A stretch of 64,000 nucleotides of DNA, taken from the NCBI GenBank assembly GCA_964564035.1, contig CAZLZN010000002.1, positions 1 through 64,000 of the forward strand, written 5' to 3'. The notes beneath the pieces were generated by a model. The model ran no database searches. It was not told the DNA's origin and saw only the letters and a list, made by a program, of their open reading frames with translations. This document shows positions 56,600 to 64,000 of this stretch, in pieces (positions within the stretch are counted from its first letter, which is position 1; every line of letters begins with the position of its first letter). Position numbers and translations under genes: made by a program. Source of the stretch: JAHIGH01 sp964564035 (GTDB lineage: Bacteria; Patescibacteriota; Microgenomatia; Levybacterales; UBA12049).

Positions 56600-58351
56600 A
56601 TGATTTTGCTGACACTTTTTGCGTTTTTAGCTGGTATTGTGACTATATTGTCACCTTGCATATTGCCAATACTGCCGATCGTTTTGTCCTCGACCATAGG
56701 CGGCCAGGGGACGAATAAACGCCGGCCTATTGGCGTATGTTTGGGATTCATTTTTAGTTTCACATTTTTTACGCTGTTTTTATCAACTATAGTAAACATA
56801 AGCGGTATTTCGGCTGACTTTATACGTTTATTTTCGGTATTTATTATAGCGCTGTTTGGCGCTTCTCTTTTAATACCGCAGTTTCAGTTGTGGACGGAAA
56901 AACTTTTCTCGGCCTTAACTAAATTAATTCCTCTGAAAAATCAAAACGCCAATTCCAAACATGGTTTTTTCGAAGGTTTTATTATCGGACTTTCAATAGG
57001 CTTATTATGGACACCCTGCGTAGGGCCCATACTGGCATCAGTTATCACGCTTGCGATCACAGGATCGGTAAATTCATCTGCTGTAGTAATTACACTCGCC
57101 TACGCGCTTGGCACTGCTATACCGATGTTTGCTATTTTGATAGGCGGACAAAAACTGCTTAGAAAAGTTCCGTGGCTTATGGCAAATACTACAAAAATTC
57201 AAAAAGTTTTTGGGGTAATTATGATCCTAACTGCGGGCGCAATATATTTCAATATAGACAGAAAATTCCAGACGTATATATTACAAACTTTTCCTCAATA
57301 CGGAACCGGACTGACTCAATTTGAAGATAATGACCAAATCAGGAAAGAATTGGAAAAACTAAATATTAATAAGGACAATTCCACATTGGACAATAAAGAT
57401 ATGATTGGGAAATCAACATCGGATATTCAGCCGCAGGGACCTCTTGCTCCCGAGATAATCCCCGGAGGTCAATGGTTCAATTCTCGGCCTTTGAAATTAA
57501 GCGAATTAAAAGGCAAAGTTGTCCTGATAGATTTTTGGACTTATTCATGTATAAATTGCCAAAGGACACTGCCTTATTTAAAAAATTGGTATGAAAAATA
57601 TAATCCGGCAGGACTGGTAATTATCGGCGTCCATTCTCCGGAATTTGAATTTGAAAAAAATCCAGGCAATGTTTCAACAGCGATCACGGATTTCGGCATC
57701 AAATATCCCGTGGTACAAGACAATGAATTTTCTACTTGGCGGGCGTATGAAAATCGTTATTGGCCGGCAAAATATTTTATTGACAAAAACGGAGTTATCA
57801 GGAAAACGCATATAGGTGAAGGAGCTTATAATGAAAGCGAGAAGTTTATCCAGGAATTACTAAATGAGGCAGTAGATGAACCTGTTTCTTTACAAATTGA
57901 TAACCCCGAATATACCCTTTATTCACGGACACCTGAAACATACCTGGGCTTCGAGCGAATAGCCAACTTCGCATCCCCGGAATTGATCAGAAAAAATCAA
58001 CCTGCCGTCTATACAAAGCCATTAAAACTGGATTCAAATCAGGTAGCTTATGAAGGCAAATGGATTGTATCCGGGGAATATGCCAACCCTCAGGCAGGGT
58101 CTTCACTTCATCTGAACTTTGAATCAAAAGAAGTCTTTCTGGTCATGCGGCCGAAATCAAATATTTCAAAAATCAAAATATATCTGGATAACAAACAGGA
58201 ATATTTGGGTGAAGATGCCGTAAGCGGCGTTATCAGTGTGGACAGCCCTGCGCTTTATAAGCTTATCAAGTTGGACGCCCCCGGCCGTCATGAATTGCGC
58301 CTGGAGTTTCTTGACAGCAATACAGAAGTATATGCATTTACCTTCGGTTAA
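56600..58351 (+). CDS. DipZ-like fusion: CcdA domain, thioredoxin domain, C-terminal carbohydrate-binding-like domain
   Basis: A 583-residue membrane protein. Residues 1-235 form a CcdA/DsbD-like electron conduit with two Pro-flanked cysteines (TILSPCILPILPI and LWTPCVGPIL). Residues 285-435 are a TlpA/thioredoxin domain with CINC at 317-320 (DFWTYSCINCQRTLPYL) and WPAKYFIDKNG. The last 150 residues (TYLGFERIANFASPELI...LHLNFESKEVFLVMRP) match the C-terminal module of M. tuberculosis DipZ. It would carry electrons across the membrane to external thiols. Confidence 0.9.
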   Translation: MILLTLFAFLAGIVTILSPCILPILPIVLSSTIGGQGTNKRRPIGVCLGFIFSFTFFTLFLSTIVNISGISADFIRLFSVFIIALFGASLLIPQFQLWTEKLFSALTKLIPLKNQNANSKHGFFEGFIIGLSIGLLWTPCVGPILASVITLAITGSVNSSAVVITLAYALGTAIPMFAILIGGQKLLRKVPWLMANTTKIQKVFGVIMILTAGAIYFNIDRKFQTYILQTFPQYGTGLTQFEDNDQIRKELEKLNINKDNSTLDNKDMIGKSTSDIQPQGPLAPEIIPGGQWFNSRPLKLSELKGKVVLIDFWTYSCINCQRTLPYLKNWYEKYNPAGLVIIGVHSPEFEFEKNPGNVSTAITDFGIKYPVVQDNEFSTWRAYENRYWPAKYFIDKNGVIRKTHIGEGAYNESEKFIQELLNEAVDEPVSLQIDNPEYTLYSRTPETYLGFERIANFASPELIRKNQPAVYTKPLKLDSNQVAYEGKWIVSGEYANPQAGSSLHLNFESKEVFLVMRPKSNISKIKIYLDNKQEYLGEDAVSGVISVDSPALYKLIKLDAPGRHELRLEFLDSNTEVYAFTFG

Positions 58352-58379
58352 CTATTTATTTTTTTGTTATAATTAAACC

Positions 58380-58775
58380 GTGAAGAATTTCTTGGAACTA
58401 TACCCTGCTGTAATCAAGGTCTTTGAAAAATTATTGGCCTTAATAGTATTCATTGGTGTGCTTACCCTGCTTATTAATAGTATTCCGGTACTGCTTGGAC
58501 TCGATTGGGCACGAGTAGATTCTTTTTATGAAATGATCGACCGTATTCTGCTCGCTGTTATTGGTCTGGAACTGATCCGTATGCTCATTACGCACAATAT
58601 GGACGCTGTTTTAGAGCTTTTGGCTTTTGTAATCGCCCGCAAGATGCTAAGACCCGAACTAAGCTCTATGGATATCGCGCTTAGCGTGCTTTCATTTTCC
58701 GCGCTTTTCGTCATTTATCAAATTTTCAACAACAAAGATAATTTTTATAAAATATTCAATAAACAAAAATCATGA
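58380..58775 (+). CDS. PsiE-family membrane protein
   Basis: A 131-residue protein with four spans and the family's conserved LIRMLITHNMDAVLELLAFVIARKML segment, as in phosphate-starvation-inducible PsiE. It starts with GTG at 58380; TATAAT (58368-58373) lies six bases before, so it may be leaderless. No phosphate-regulation element was recognised. It overlaps the PH-domain gene by 4 bp. Confidence 0.78.
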   Translation: MKNFLELYPAVIKVFEKLLALIVFIGVLTLLINSIPVLLGLDWARVDSFYEMIDRILLAVIGLELIRMLITHNMDAVLELLAFVIARKMLRPELSSMDIALSVLSFSALFVIYQIFNNKDNFYKIFNKQKS

Positions 58776-59290
58776 AAAATCATACGGATTCTGTTTATGT
58801 AATTCGCAAATCATTTCCCTTATTAACTGTAAGGATTATACTTGTCGAGCTTCTGCTTGAAGGCATATATTTGTTGTGGAGGATAGGGGTAGACTTTTTA
58901 CCCTTAGCAAGCGAGACAAGAGTCTTCCTGCATCAATTTACGACTGCTATCTTCATATTTGTTACTATTCTCCAGGTATTTTTACTACTTGTGCTGTTTT
59001 TGAGATGGTCAACGGATTATTATGAGTTGCAGGACGATGAAGTAATCAAAATGAATGGGGTATTCTCAAAAAACGGAAAAGCATTTGCATACCAGAACAT
59101 CCAGTCAATAACTGTTAGGCAAAGCCTGTTAGGACGCTTACTTCGTTACGGGACTGTTTATCTGTATATACCTGTATTGGGTCAGGATATAGCTTTTAAT
59201 GAAGTACCTAATCCTTATGCTTTTATCGCTTTAATCAAGAAAAACATGAATAAAAAAGCAGACCAGGGTTTTATTTTCCGCCGCAAATAG
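58772..59290 (+). CDS. Bacterial PH-domain (bPH2/YdbS-like) membrane protein
   Basis: A 172-residue protein: two N-terminal spans (about residues 18-40 and 52-75), then a PH-like domain with the family pattern YYELQDDEVIKMNGVFSKNGKAFAYQNIQSITVRQSLLGRLLRYGTVYL. It matches YdbS-type proteins with unknown function; some act with penicillin-binding proteins or antimicrobial resistance. Last gene of the plus-strand run. Confidence 0.82.
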   Translation: MKNHTDSVYVIRKSFPLLTVRIILVELLLEGIYLLWRIGVDFLPLASETRVFLHQFTTAIFIFVTILQVFLLLVLFLRWSTDYYELQDDEVIKMNGVFSKNGKAFAYQNIQSITVRQSLLGRLLRYGTVYLYIPVLGQDIAFNEVPNPYAFIALIKKNMNKKADQGFIFRRK

Positions 59291-59300
59291 AAGCGCCGAT

Positions 59301-60599
59301 TTAATCTATTGGAATAAAAACAGATTTTCCATGTATCTTTTTAGACTCTCGAATTTGCGCCAATGCATTTTGAATATCTATTTGCCGCGCTTTATCAATA
59401 GTTATAACGTCAGGTATAAAAATATTACCCTTGCTTTGGAATTGGTATTTTTTTCGCTGGACCGAATCTTCAACATTCAAGCCATTTTCGGCGAGGAGTC
59501 TAAATACTTCCGCAGCACTTCCGGGTATGTGGCGCAAATTAACTCTCAAGTACCCCCTTGCTGTTGTATTGGCAAAATCTTCAATCTCAATTTTACTGTC
59601 AAGGCTGGGTAAAGTATCTCTGCGATTTTCTCTGATATTATCCGCCAGATGAAGTATGTCCATAACAACGGCGCTCGCAGTCGCATGCCTGCCTGCACCT
59701 TTGCCTGTATACATATGGGCTCCTGCATAATCGGAATCTACATAGATAGCATTATACTCGTCATTAATATTCGCCAGCTGGCTTTCTTTCCGGACCATAA
59801 CAGGCCCCACGCTTATATTGATTTTATTTTTCTTAGTTCTTTGAGCTGATCCTAATAATTTTATTACATAGCCGCGGTTTCCTTCGTCCGTTTTATATTT
59901 AGATGAAAAGTCCATATCAATAGGAGAAATATCTGTTATGCCCTTCACATTGATATCATCAGGATTTATATACCTGTTAAAACCCAGCGAGGCCAATATG
60001 GCGATTTTATATCTCGTATCAAAACCTCCGGTATCGGATATATGATCAGCCTCGGCAAAACCTTTTTCCTGAGCTTGTTTCAAAGCGCTTTCAAAATCTT
60101 GTCCTTCTTCCATTCGGGACAGAATATAATTTGTCGTACCGTTCAAAATGCCCTTGATCGTATTAATTTTATCTCCTCTGTATGAATACATTGACTTAAT
60201 TATACGTATGCCTCCCCCAACAGATGCTTCAAATCCGATATCCGCGTTGTTTTGTTTCGCAGCCGCAAAAATTTCCCTCATTCTCATTGCGATGACCGCC
60301 TTATTGGCAGTTGCTACGCTCTTTCCCGTCTCTAATGCTGACATAATTAAATCCCCGGCAGGCATAATACCACCCATCAGCTCAACAACTATTTGTATTT
60401 CGGGGTCTTCAATTATTTCCTGAGGTTTAGTCGTGATAATTTCTTTAAAATCTTTGTGTTTTGCCGGGTTCCTGACTGCGATTTTTTTTAGTTCCAGGTT
60501 ATATTTATGACCAAATTCTTCGATCCAGCTCGCTACCCCTCCGCCTACGACTCCGCGTCCCAAAATTCCTATCCCGATTTTTTGTACTTTTTTGCTCAT
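59301..60599 (-). CDS. hom: Homoserine dehydrogenase
   Basis: Reduces aspartate semialdehyde to homoserine, toward Thr and Met. Rossmann loop GILGRGVVGGGVA, VVELMGGIMPAGDLIMSALETGKSVATANKAVIA, GGGIRIIKSM, GILNGTTNYILSRMEEG, ADHISDTGGFDTRYKIAILASLGF, GAGRHATASAVVMDI. A C-terminal ACT domain (YLRVNLRHIPGSAAEVFRLLAENGLNVE) suggests allosteric feedback. The 432-residue length is normal. The pathway partners asd, lysC, thrB and thrC are not in the window. Confidence 0.95.
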   Translation of the reverse strand: MSKKVQKIGIGILGRGVVGGGVASWIEEFGHKYNLELKKIAVRNPAKHKDFKEIITTKPQEIIEDPEIQIVVELMGGIMPAGDLIMSALETGKSVATANKAVIAMRMREIFAAAKQNNADIGFEASVGGGIRIIKSMYSYRGDKINTIKGILNGTTNYILSRMEEGQDFESALKQAQEKGFAEADHISDTGGFDTRYKIAILASLGFNRYINPDDINVKGITDISPIDMDFSSKYKTDEGNRGYVIKLLGSAQRTKKNKINISVGPVMVRKESQLANINDEYNAIYVDSDYAGAHMYTGKGAGRHATASAVVMDILHLADNIRENRRDTLPSLDSKIEIEDFANTTARGYLRVNLRHIPGSAAEVFRLLAENGLNVEDSVQRKKYQFQSKGNIFIPDVITIDKARQIDIQNALAQIRESKKIHGKSVFIPID

Positions 60600-60614
60600 A
60601 CAATATTTTTTAAC

Positions 60615-60643
60615 ATTCTAACATTGCTGTAGGGTTTTATCAA
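60615..60643 (-). promoter_or_regulatory. hom promoter
   Basis: On the minus strand TTGATA (60643-60638), 17-bp spacer, TAGAAT (60620-60615). The ATG is at 60599, leaving a leader of about 8 nt without a ribosome site. Confidence 0.65.
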
Positions 60644-60649
60644 GAAATT

Positions 60650-62173
60650 TCATTCTTTATACGGTATTAACTTGTATACTTTGACAACCGAGACATTCCA
60701 GACGTTTGCGATTTCGGCTCTGCCGAAAGCCGCGATTTCGTGCAGAGGATTACCGATCGGGTTGCACTTTATATCCTCACAAACAACAAATAGCTGCTGG
60801 GTAGCTGATTTTCTTTGCGGATCATCTTCAAGGTTCTCCAAAAGAACCGGCTCGTGCCCCAAAATTTCCAGATAATATCTGTATGCATGGTCCGAATTTC
60901 CGCCCGATAAAAGTGCAAAATTATATTTTTTGTTTCCTGTCTGTTCTATAACGAATTTAGCGATTTTCTTTGCTTGTTCCTTTTGTCTATTTGGCTCAAG
61001 CTTAAACGGAACATCATTTAGATAAACAGTGATTAATCCTGCAATAACTAATACAGGTAAGGTCTTATAAAATATATTATTTTTTTTATTTAGAATAAAA
61101 GCAAGCATGTTGCCGGTAAGTAAAAATGGCAACGGAAAAATAAAAGTGAATAAATAATCATGAATTTCTTTTTGATAAAATCCTAGTAGAAATACGCTGA
61201 CAAATAACCAGAGACTAAGTAACAGCACAAGCTTGCGTGATTTATATAAAAATAAAATATATACACTGGCAAAAGCGATAATCAAAGTACAAACAGTCCA
61301 CAAAATAATAAGTCCTGGGCTGTCATGAAGAATATTATTTGCAGGCGGGAAATTGGTAATTAGTCTGCCGAAAATCCTGAAAAAAATATTTGCTACTTCC
61401 GCCGGATAACTTGATGAGCCGGACGAGCTTACATTCTCTCCAAAAACAAAAGATATTATACCGCGGCTGTTTAAAAACCCATGTAAAAATTCAAACAGAA
61501 TCAGAGGCATCAGTGATGCCAAAACTCCTCCGCCGACAATGAAATTTTTTACCAAAGCAACTTTTATCTCCCGCCTTTTAGCTGTCAGGAATATATATAA
61601 AAAAACAACCGTCCAAAGTATGAGCGATAGATAATGCAGCTGCAAACTAATACCAATTAAAAACCCGGTCAACATATACCACCAATAGCCCTTGTTGTTT
61701 AAAACAACAAAATATATTAAATAAATGATTAGTAATGCAAAAAATGGCAATATGTTAGGATTCCAGGAGGACCTTGAATATTCAAGGACCAGAGGTGAAA
61801 AAGAATAAAGCAGCGCGGCTATTATACCTGTTTCTCTATTAAAAAATTTCTGCCCGGTATAATAAATAAGCCATACAGTCGCGATGCCGAATAACGCGAC
61901 CATGATTGCGGGACCTACAGGATCATAGTTTGCCAGGAATAAAAATGGTGATATCAAATAATAGTAAAAAGGCCCCATAAAAAAATCCCCTGCAGAAGAC
62001 CTCGGCCCCAAAAGCGTAAATTCTCCGCGAAGTATTTCTCGAGCTACTATTACATCACGCCCTTCATCTCCCAAAAAAGAAATATAATCTTCGATCATGT
62101 ATAAACGCATGAAAGAAGCCAGGATTAAAATCAGAAGAATAATTACATAGTCTTTTTTAAAAAACTTTTTCAT
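60650..62173 (-). CDS. GT39/PMT-like membrane glycosyltransferase
   Basis: A 507-residue protein with about eleven spans. The first loop carries FLGDEGRDVIVAREILRGEF (catalytic Asp-Glu of PMT/ArnT-type enzymes), and PFYYYLISPFLFL follows. Enzymes of this group transfer a sugar from a polyprenyl-phosphate donor to proteins or lipids outside the membrane. The next upstream gene encodes a polyprenyl-phosphate sugar synthase-like protein, the probable donor maker. The C-terminal 100 residues are extracytoplasmic. Confidence 0.82.
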   Translation of the reverse strand: MKKFFKKDYVIILLILILASFMRLYMIEDYISFLGDEGRDVIVAREILRGEFTLLGPRSSAGDFFMGPFYYYLISPFLFLANYDPVGPAIMVALFGIATVWLIYYTGQKFFNRETGIIAALLYSFSPLVLEYSRSSWNPNILPFFALLIIYLIYFVVLNNKGYWWYMLTGFLIGISLQLHYLSLILWTVVFLYIFLTAKRREIKVALVKNFIVGGGVLASLMPLILFEFLHGFLNSRGIISFVFGENVSSSGSSSYPAEVANIFFRIFGRLITNFPPANNILHDSPGLIILWTVCTLIIAFASVYILFLYKSRKLVLLLSLWLFVSVFLLGFYQKEIHDYLFTFIFPLPFLLTGNMLAFILNKKNNIFYKTLPVLVIAGLITVYLNDVPFKLEPNRQKEQAKKIAKFVIEQTGNKKYNFALLSGGNSDHAYRYYLEILGHEPVLLENLEDDPQRKSATQQLFVVCEDIKCNPIGNPLHEIAAFGRAEIANVWNVSVVKVYKLIPYKE

Positions 62174-62195
62174 GCGATATCAAAATGCGGTTGAC

Positions 62196-63437
62196 TTACG
62201 CGACGTCTGTATGCGCGCCATGTTTCGGTTTTAGATAATGGGTTTTCCAAATTATTACATTATAAATAAAATAATTCAAAGGTATTACAAAAATTATGAT
62301 AGTAGGAATTAAAACCAGCAGCCTGGTGGGTATCGTTTGAGAAAATATATTGATATTTTCACCGAAACTCTTTATTGCTATTAGTACTACCAGGCTCTGG
62401 ATCAGTATCGACCCAAGCGATGCCAAATTAAATTTTACTGCCCTTACAATAAATCTGGACTTTTCTTTAAGCTTCCTTGTGTCGTCAAATGTCCAGAAAT
62501 TATTTATTAAATAATTTGATATGATCGCTGCCTCGGCTCCAAAACCCGCGCCTATGGCCTGTGATACCGAACTGGTATCGTCTACCATACCTAGTCCGGC
62601 TAGAATGTGGGTAATAAAAAGTGAAATACCCAAATATATTGCAGCTTCCTGTGTAATTATCTGTACAACAAATCCGGTACCGCCGACTATCAAAAATTTA
62701 ATAAATCTTTTAGAACGCATCATTCGCAGTTTCAAAACAACTCTAAACGAATCAAAAAGATCTTTTGATGTTATTTTACTGGAGCCCTCCTGCCGTTCAT
62801 AAAAAATTATCGGTACCTCTGCGATTTTCGCCTTGAGCTTAATGATCTCATAAAGTATATGAAGTTTATACGCGTAATATTGTGAATACAAATTATCCAA
62901 ATCCACCCTTTTCAGATATGAGGTTTTTGTAAGTTTGAATCCGGAAGTCATATCATGAATGTTTCGAGTCCATAAAACCAGTTGCGCGAATAGTCCTCCG
63001 ACTCTGCTTATTATTTTTCTATGCAATCCCCATTCTTTCGGAATTGCTCCCCCCTTGATGTAACGGCTTCCGATAACATGATCATATCCTTCATCCATTT
63101 TTGCGATAAGTCTCGGTATGTCAAACGGATCGTGCTGGAAATCCGAATCTATTTCGACAATAGCGTCGGCTTTTAAATGATCCATCGCGTATTTCATTCC
63201 TCTGGTATAAGCACTGCCGAGCCCGTTTTTGTCCCCTGTTAAAAGTTTTATATTTTTCCATTTCTGACTGAATTCACTTACAGCATTTGCCGTTCCGTCC
63301 GGAGATTTATCATCAACAACAAGTATATTCAGAGTATGATTTTTAATTTTCGGAAAAATTTCTTCGATCAGAAGCGGTATAAGTTTTTTAATATTCGCCT
63401 TTTCATTGTATGTTGGTAAAATCACTGTTATATTCAT
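62196..63437 (-). CDS. Dolichol-phosphate mannosyltransferase-like GT2 fused to GtrA domain
   Basis: A 413-residue protein. Residues 1-235 are a GT-A glycosyltransferase: VILPTYNEKANIKKL, LVVDDKSPDGTA, AIVEIDSDFQHDP (DxD), GSRYIKGGAIPKEWGLHRKIISR, IFYERQEGSSKI. Residues 260-400 form a four-span GtrA-like domain (RFIKFLIVGGTGFVVQIITQ...NYLINNFWTF). It should charge polyprenyl phosphate with mannose or another hexose and help flip it. It overlaps the upstream sugar-nucleotide gene by 4 bp. Confidence 0.9.
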   Translation of the reverse strand: MNITVILPTYNEKANIKKLIPLLIEEIFPKIKNHTLNILVVDDKSPDGTANAVSEFSQKWKNIKLLTGDKNGLGSAYTRGMKYAMDHLKADAIVEIDSDFQHDPFDIPRLIAKMDEGYDHVIGSRYIKGGAIPKEWGLHRKIISRVGGLFAQLVLWTRNIHDMTSGFKLTKTSYLKRVDLDNLYSQYYAYKLHILYEIIKLKAKIAEVPIIFYERQEGSSKITSKDLFDSFRVVLKLRMMRSKRFIKFLIVGGTGFVVQIITQEAAIYLGISLFITHILAGLGMVDDTSSVSQAIGAGFGAEAAIISNYLINNFWTFDDTRKLKEKSRFIVRAVKFNLASLGSILIQSLVVLIAIKSFGENINIFSQTIPTRLLVLIPTIIIFVIPLNYFIYNVIIWKTHYLKPKHGAHTDVA

Positions 63438-64000
63438 AGTTTTCTAAAATATTCTATAGTTTTTATAAGTCCACTCTCAAGGTTAATTTTAGGATTCCAG
63501 CCAAGCATTTGTTTTGCTTTTGTTATATCCGGTTTTCTAACCTGCGGATCATCTTCCGGCCTTTCTTCATGTATAATTGTAGAATCACTGCCTGTTAATT
63601 TTTTTACCAATTCGGCAATCTCAAGTATTGTCCTCTCATCAGGGTTGCCCAAATTTATAACTTCTGCCTTTGTTTTATCCGTAAACATGGCCGACATAAT
63701 ACCGTCTATCAAATCATCAACATAGCAAAAGCTTCTGGTTTGCTGACCGTCTCCGTATACAGTTATAGGCAAATTTTCAATTGCCTGGTTTATAAAATTA
63801 GAAACAACCCGTCCGTCGTCTTTCTGCATTTGCGGCCCGTATGTATTGAAGATCCTGATTATCCGCGCGTCAATATCGTATTTGCGTATAAAAGCAAATG
63901 CCATCGCCTCACCGAATCTTTTTCCTTCATCATAAACGGATCTGATGCCGTTTGGATTTACATTGCCGTTATAACTCTCCGGCTGTGGCGATACGGAGGG
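63434..64000 (-). CDS. NAD-dependent epimerase/dehydratase, UDP-glucuronate decarboxylase-like (5' end outside window)
   Basis: Partial gene, open to the window edge. The visible part reads SVSPQPESYNGNVNPNGIRS, then VYDEGKRFGEAMAFAF (catalytic YxxxK), RIIRIFNTYGPQMQKDDGRVVSNFI, ITVYGDGQQTRSFCYVDDLIDG and NLGNPDERTILEIAELV, the pattern of UXS-type decarboxylases making UDP-xylose; related dTDP-glucose dehydratases also share it. The Rossmann loop is beyond the edge. First of a three-gene glycosylation operon. Confidence 0.85.
   Translation of the reverse strand, partial: PSVSPQPESYNGNVNPNGIRSVYDEGKRFGEAMAFAFIRKYDIDARIIRIFNTYGPQMQKDDGRVVSNFINQAIENLPITVYGDGQQTRSFCYVDDLIDGIMSAMFTDKTKAEVINLGNPDERTILEIAELVKKLTGSDSTIIHEERPEDDPQVRKPDITKAKQMLGWNPKINLESGLIKTIEYFRKL

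Noticed and set aside
1..64000. Alternative genetic code (TGA = Gly)
   Set aside because: Several full-length conserved proteins end at TGA at the expected place (riboflavin kinase, ecfA, GNAT), and none needs TGA read through.

Overview
The window looks like a chromosome segment of a Patescibacteria/CPR bacterium. It uses the standard bacterial code: TGA is a real stop, for example after the riboflavin kinase and the GNAT gene, which argues against the code-25 lineages. Families I associate with CPR genomes are dense here: a DUF5679 zinc ribbon, DUF4446, DUF3048, YqeY, SecD/SecF, a short archaeal/AspS2-type AspRS, and exported proteins with one N-terminal anchor. I would not name a finer lineage. 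Gene-finding and family calls come from reading translations and remembered family motifs; no database was searched.

Layout. 0-2.6 kb: a riboflavin salvage module (stand-alone riboflavin kinase; ECF T, A and S components) behind a strong promoter and a leader that resembles a diverged FMN riboswitch. 2.6-7.1 kb: rhomboid protease, small proteins, a tRNA-His with odd D and T loops, a DUF4145 gene in a non-coding island, and a DUF2975-XRE-DUF2975 cluster. 7.2-11.3 kb: an AAA+ ATPase, a 62-residue protein and two paralogous trypsin-like proteases. 11.3-20 kb: acyltransferase, HAD phosphatases, acyl carrier protein, phosphopantetheinyl transferase, a PanE-like/PlsC fusion and a GH125 mannosidase. 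20-28.3 kb: envelope and secretion genes (DUF5679, DUF4446, DUF3048, secD, secF), guanine deaminase, YqeY and an ABC exporter. 28.3-33.3 kb: a non-coding stretch with a decayed gene, a TrpR-superfamily regulator bracketed by two related palindromes, cca, recJ and a ParB-like gene. 33.4-43.8 kb: an orphan protein, aspS, a D,D-carboxypeptidase, gltX, PAP2, dgkA, tRNA-Gln, GNAT and an SDR lacking its catalytic Tyr.

44.0-55.2 kb is the most notable part: one tightly packed minus-strand operon trpE-G-D-(C+F)-B-A-(aroA+aroK)-aroE-aroD-aroC-chorismate mutase. It is preceded by a near-consensus promoter whose spacer and -10 are covered by a perfect inverted repeat ACTAG-N4-CTAGT, the geometry of the enterobacterial TrpR operator. 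It encodes 3-dehydroquinate to chorismate, chorismate to tryptophan, and chorismate to prephenate; aroB and DAHP synthase are not in the window. 55.2-59.3 kb holds an XRE/membrane-protein pair and a thiol redox module (thioredoxin-like protein, DipZ-like CcdA-thioredoxin fusion). 59.3-64 kb has homoserine dehydrogenase and cell-surface glycosylation genes (GT39, GT2-GtrA, UDP-glucuronate decarboxylase-like, cut by the window edge).

A recurring regulatory theme is promoters whose -10 box ends only a few bases before the start codon, implying many leaderless or near-leaderless mRNAs, alongside operon-internal genes with strong AGGAGG-type ribosome sites.
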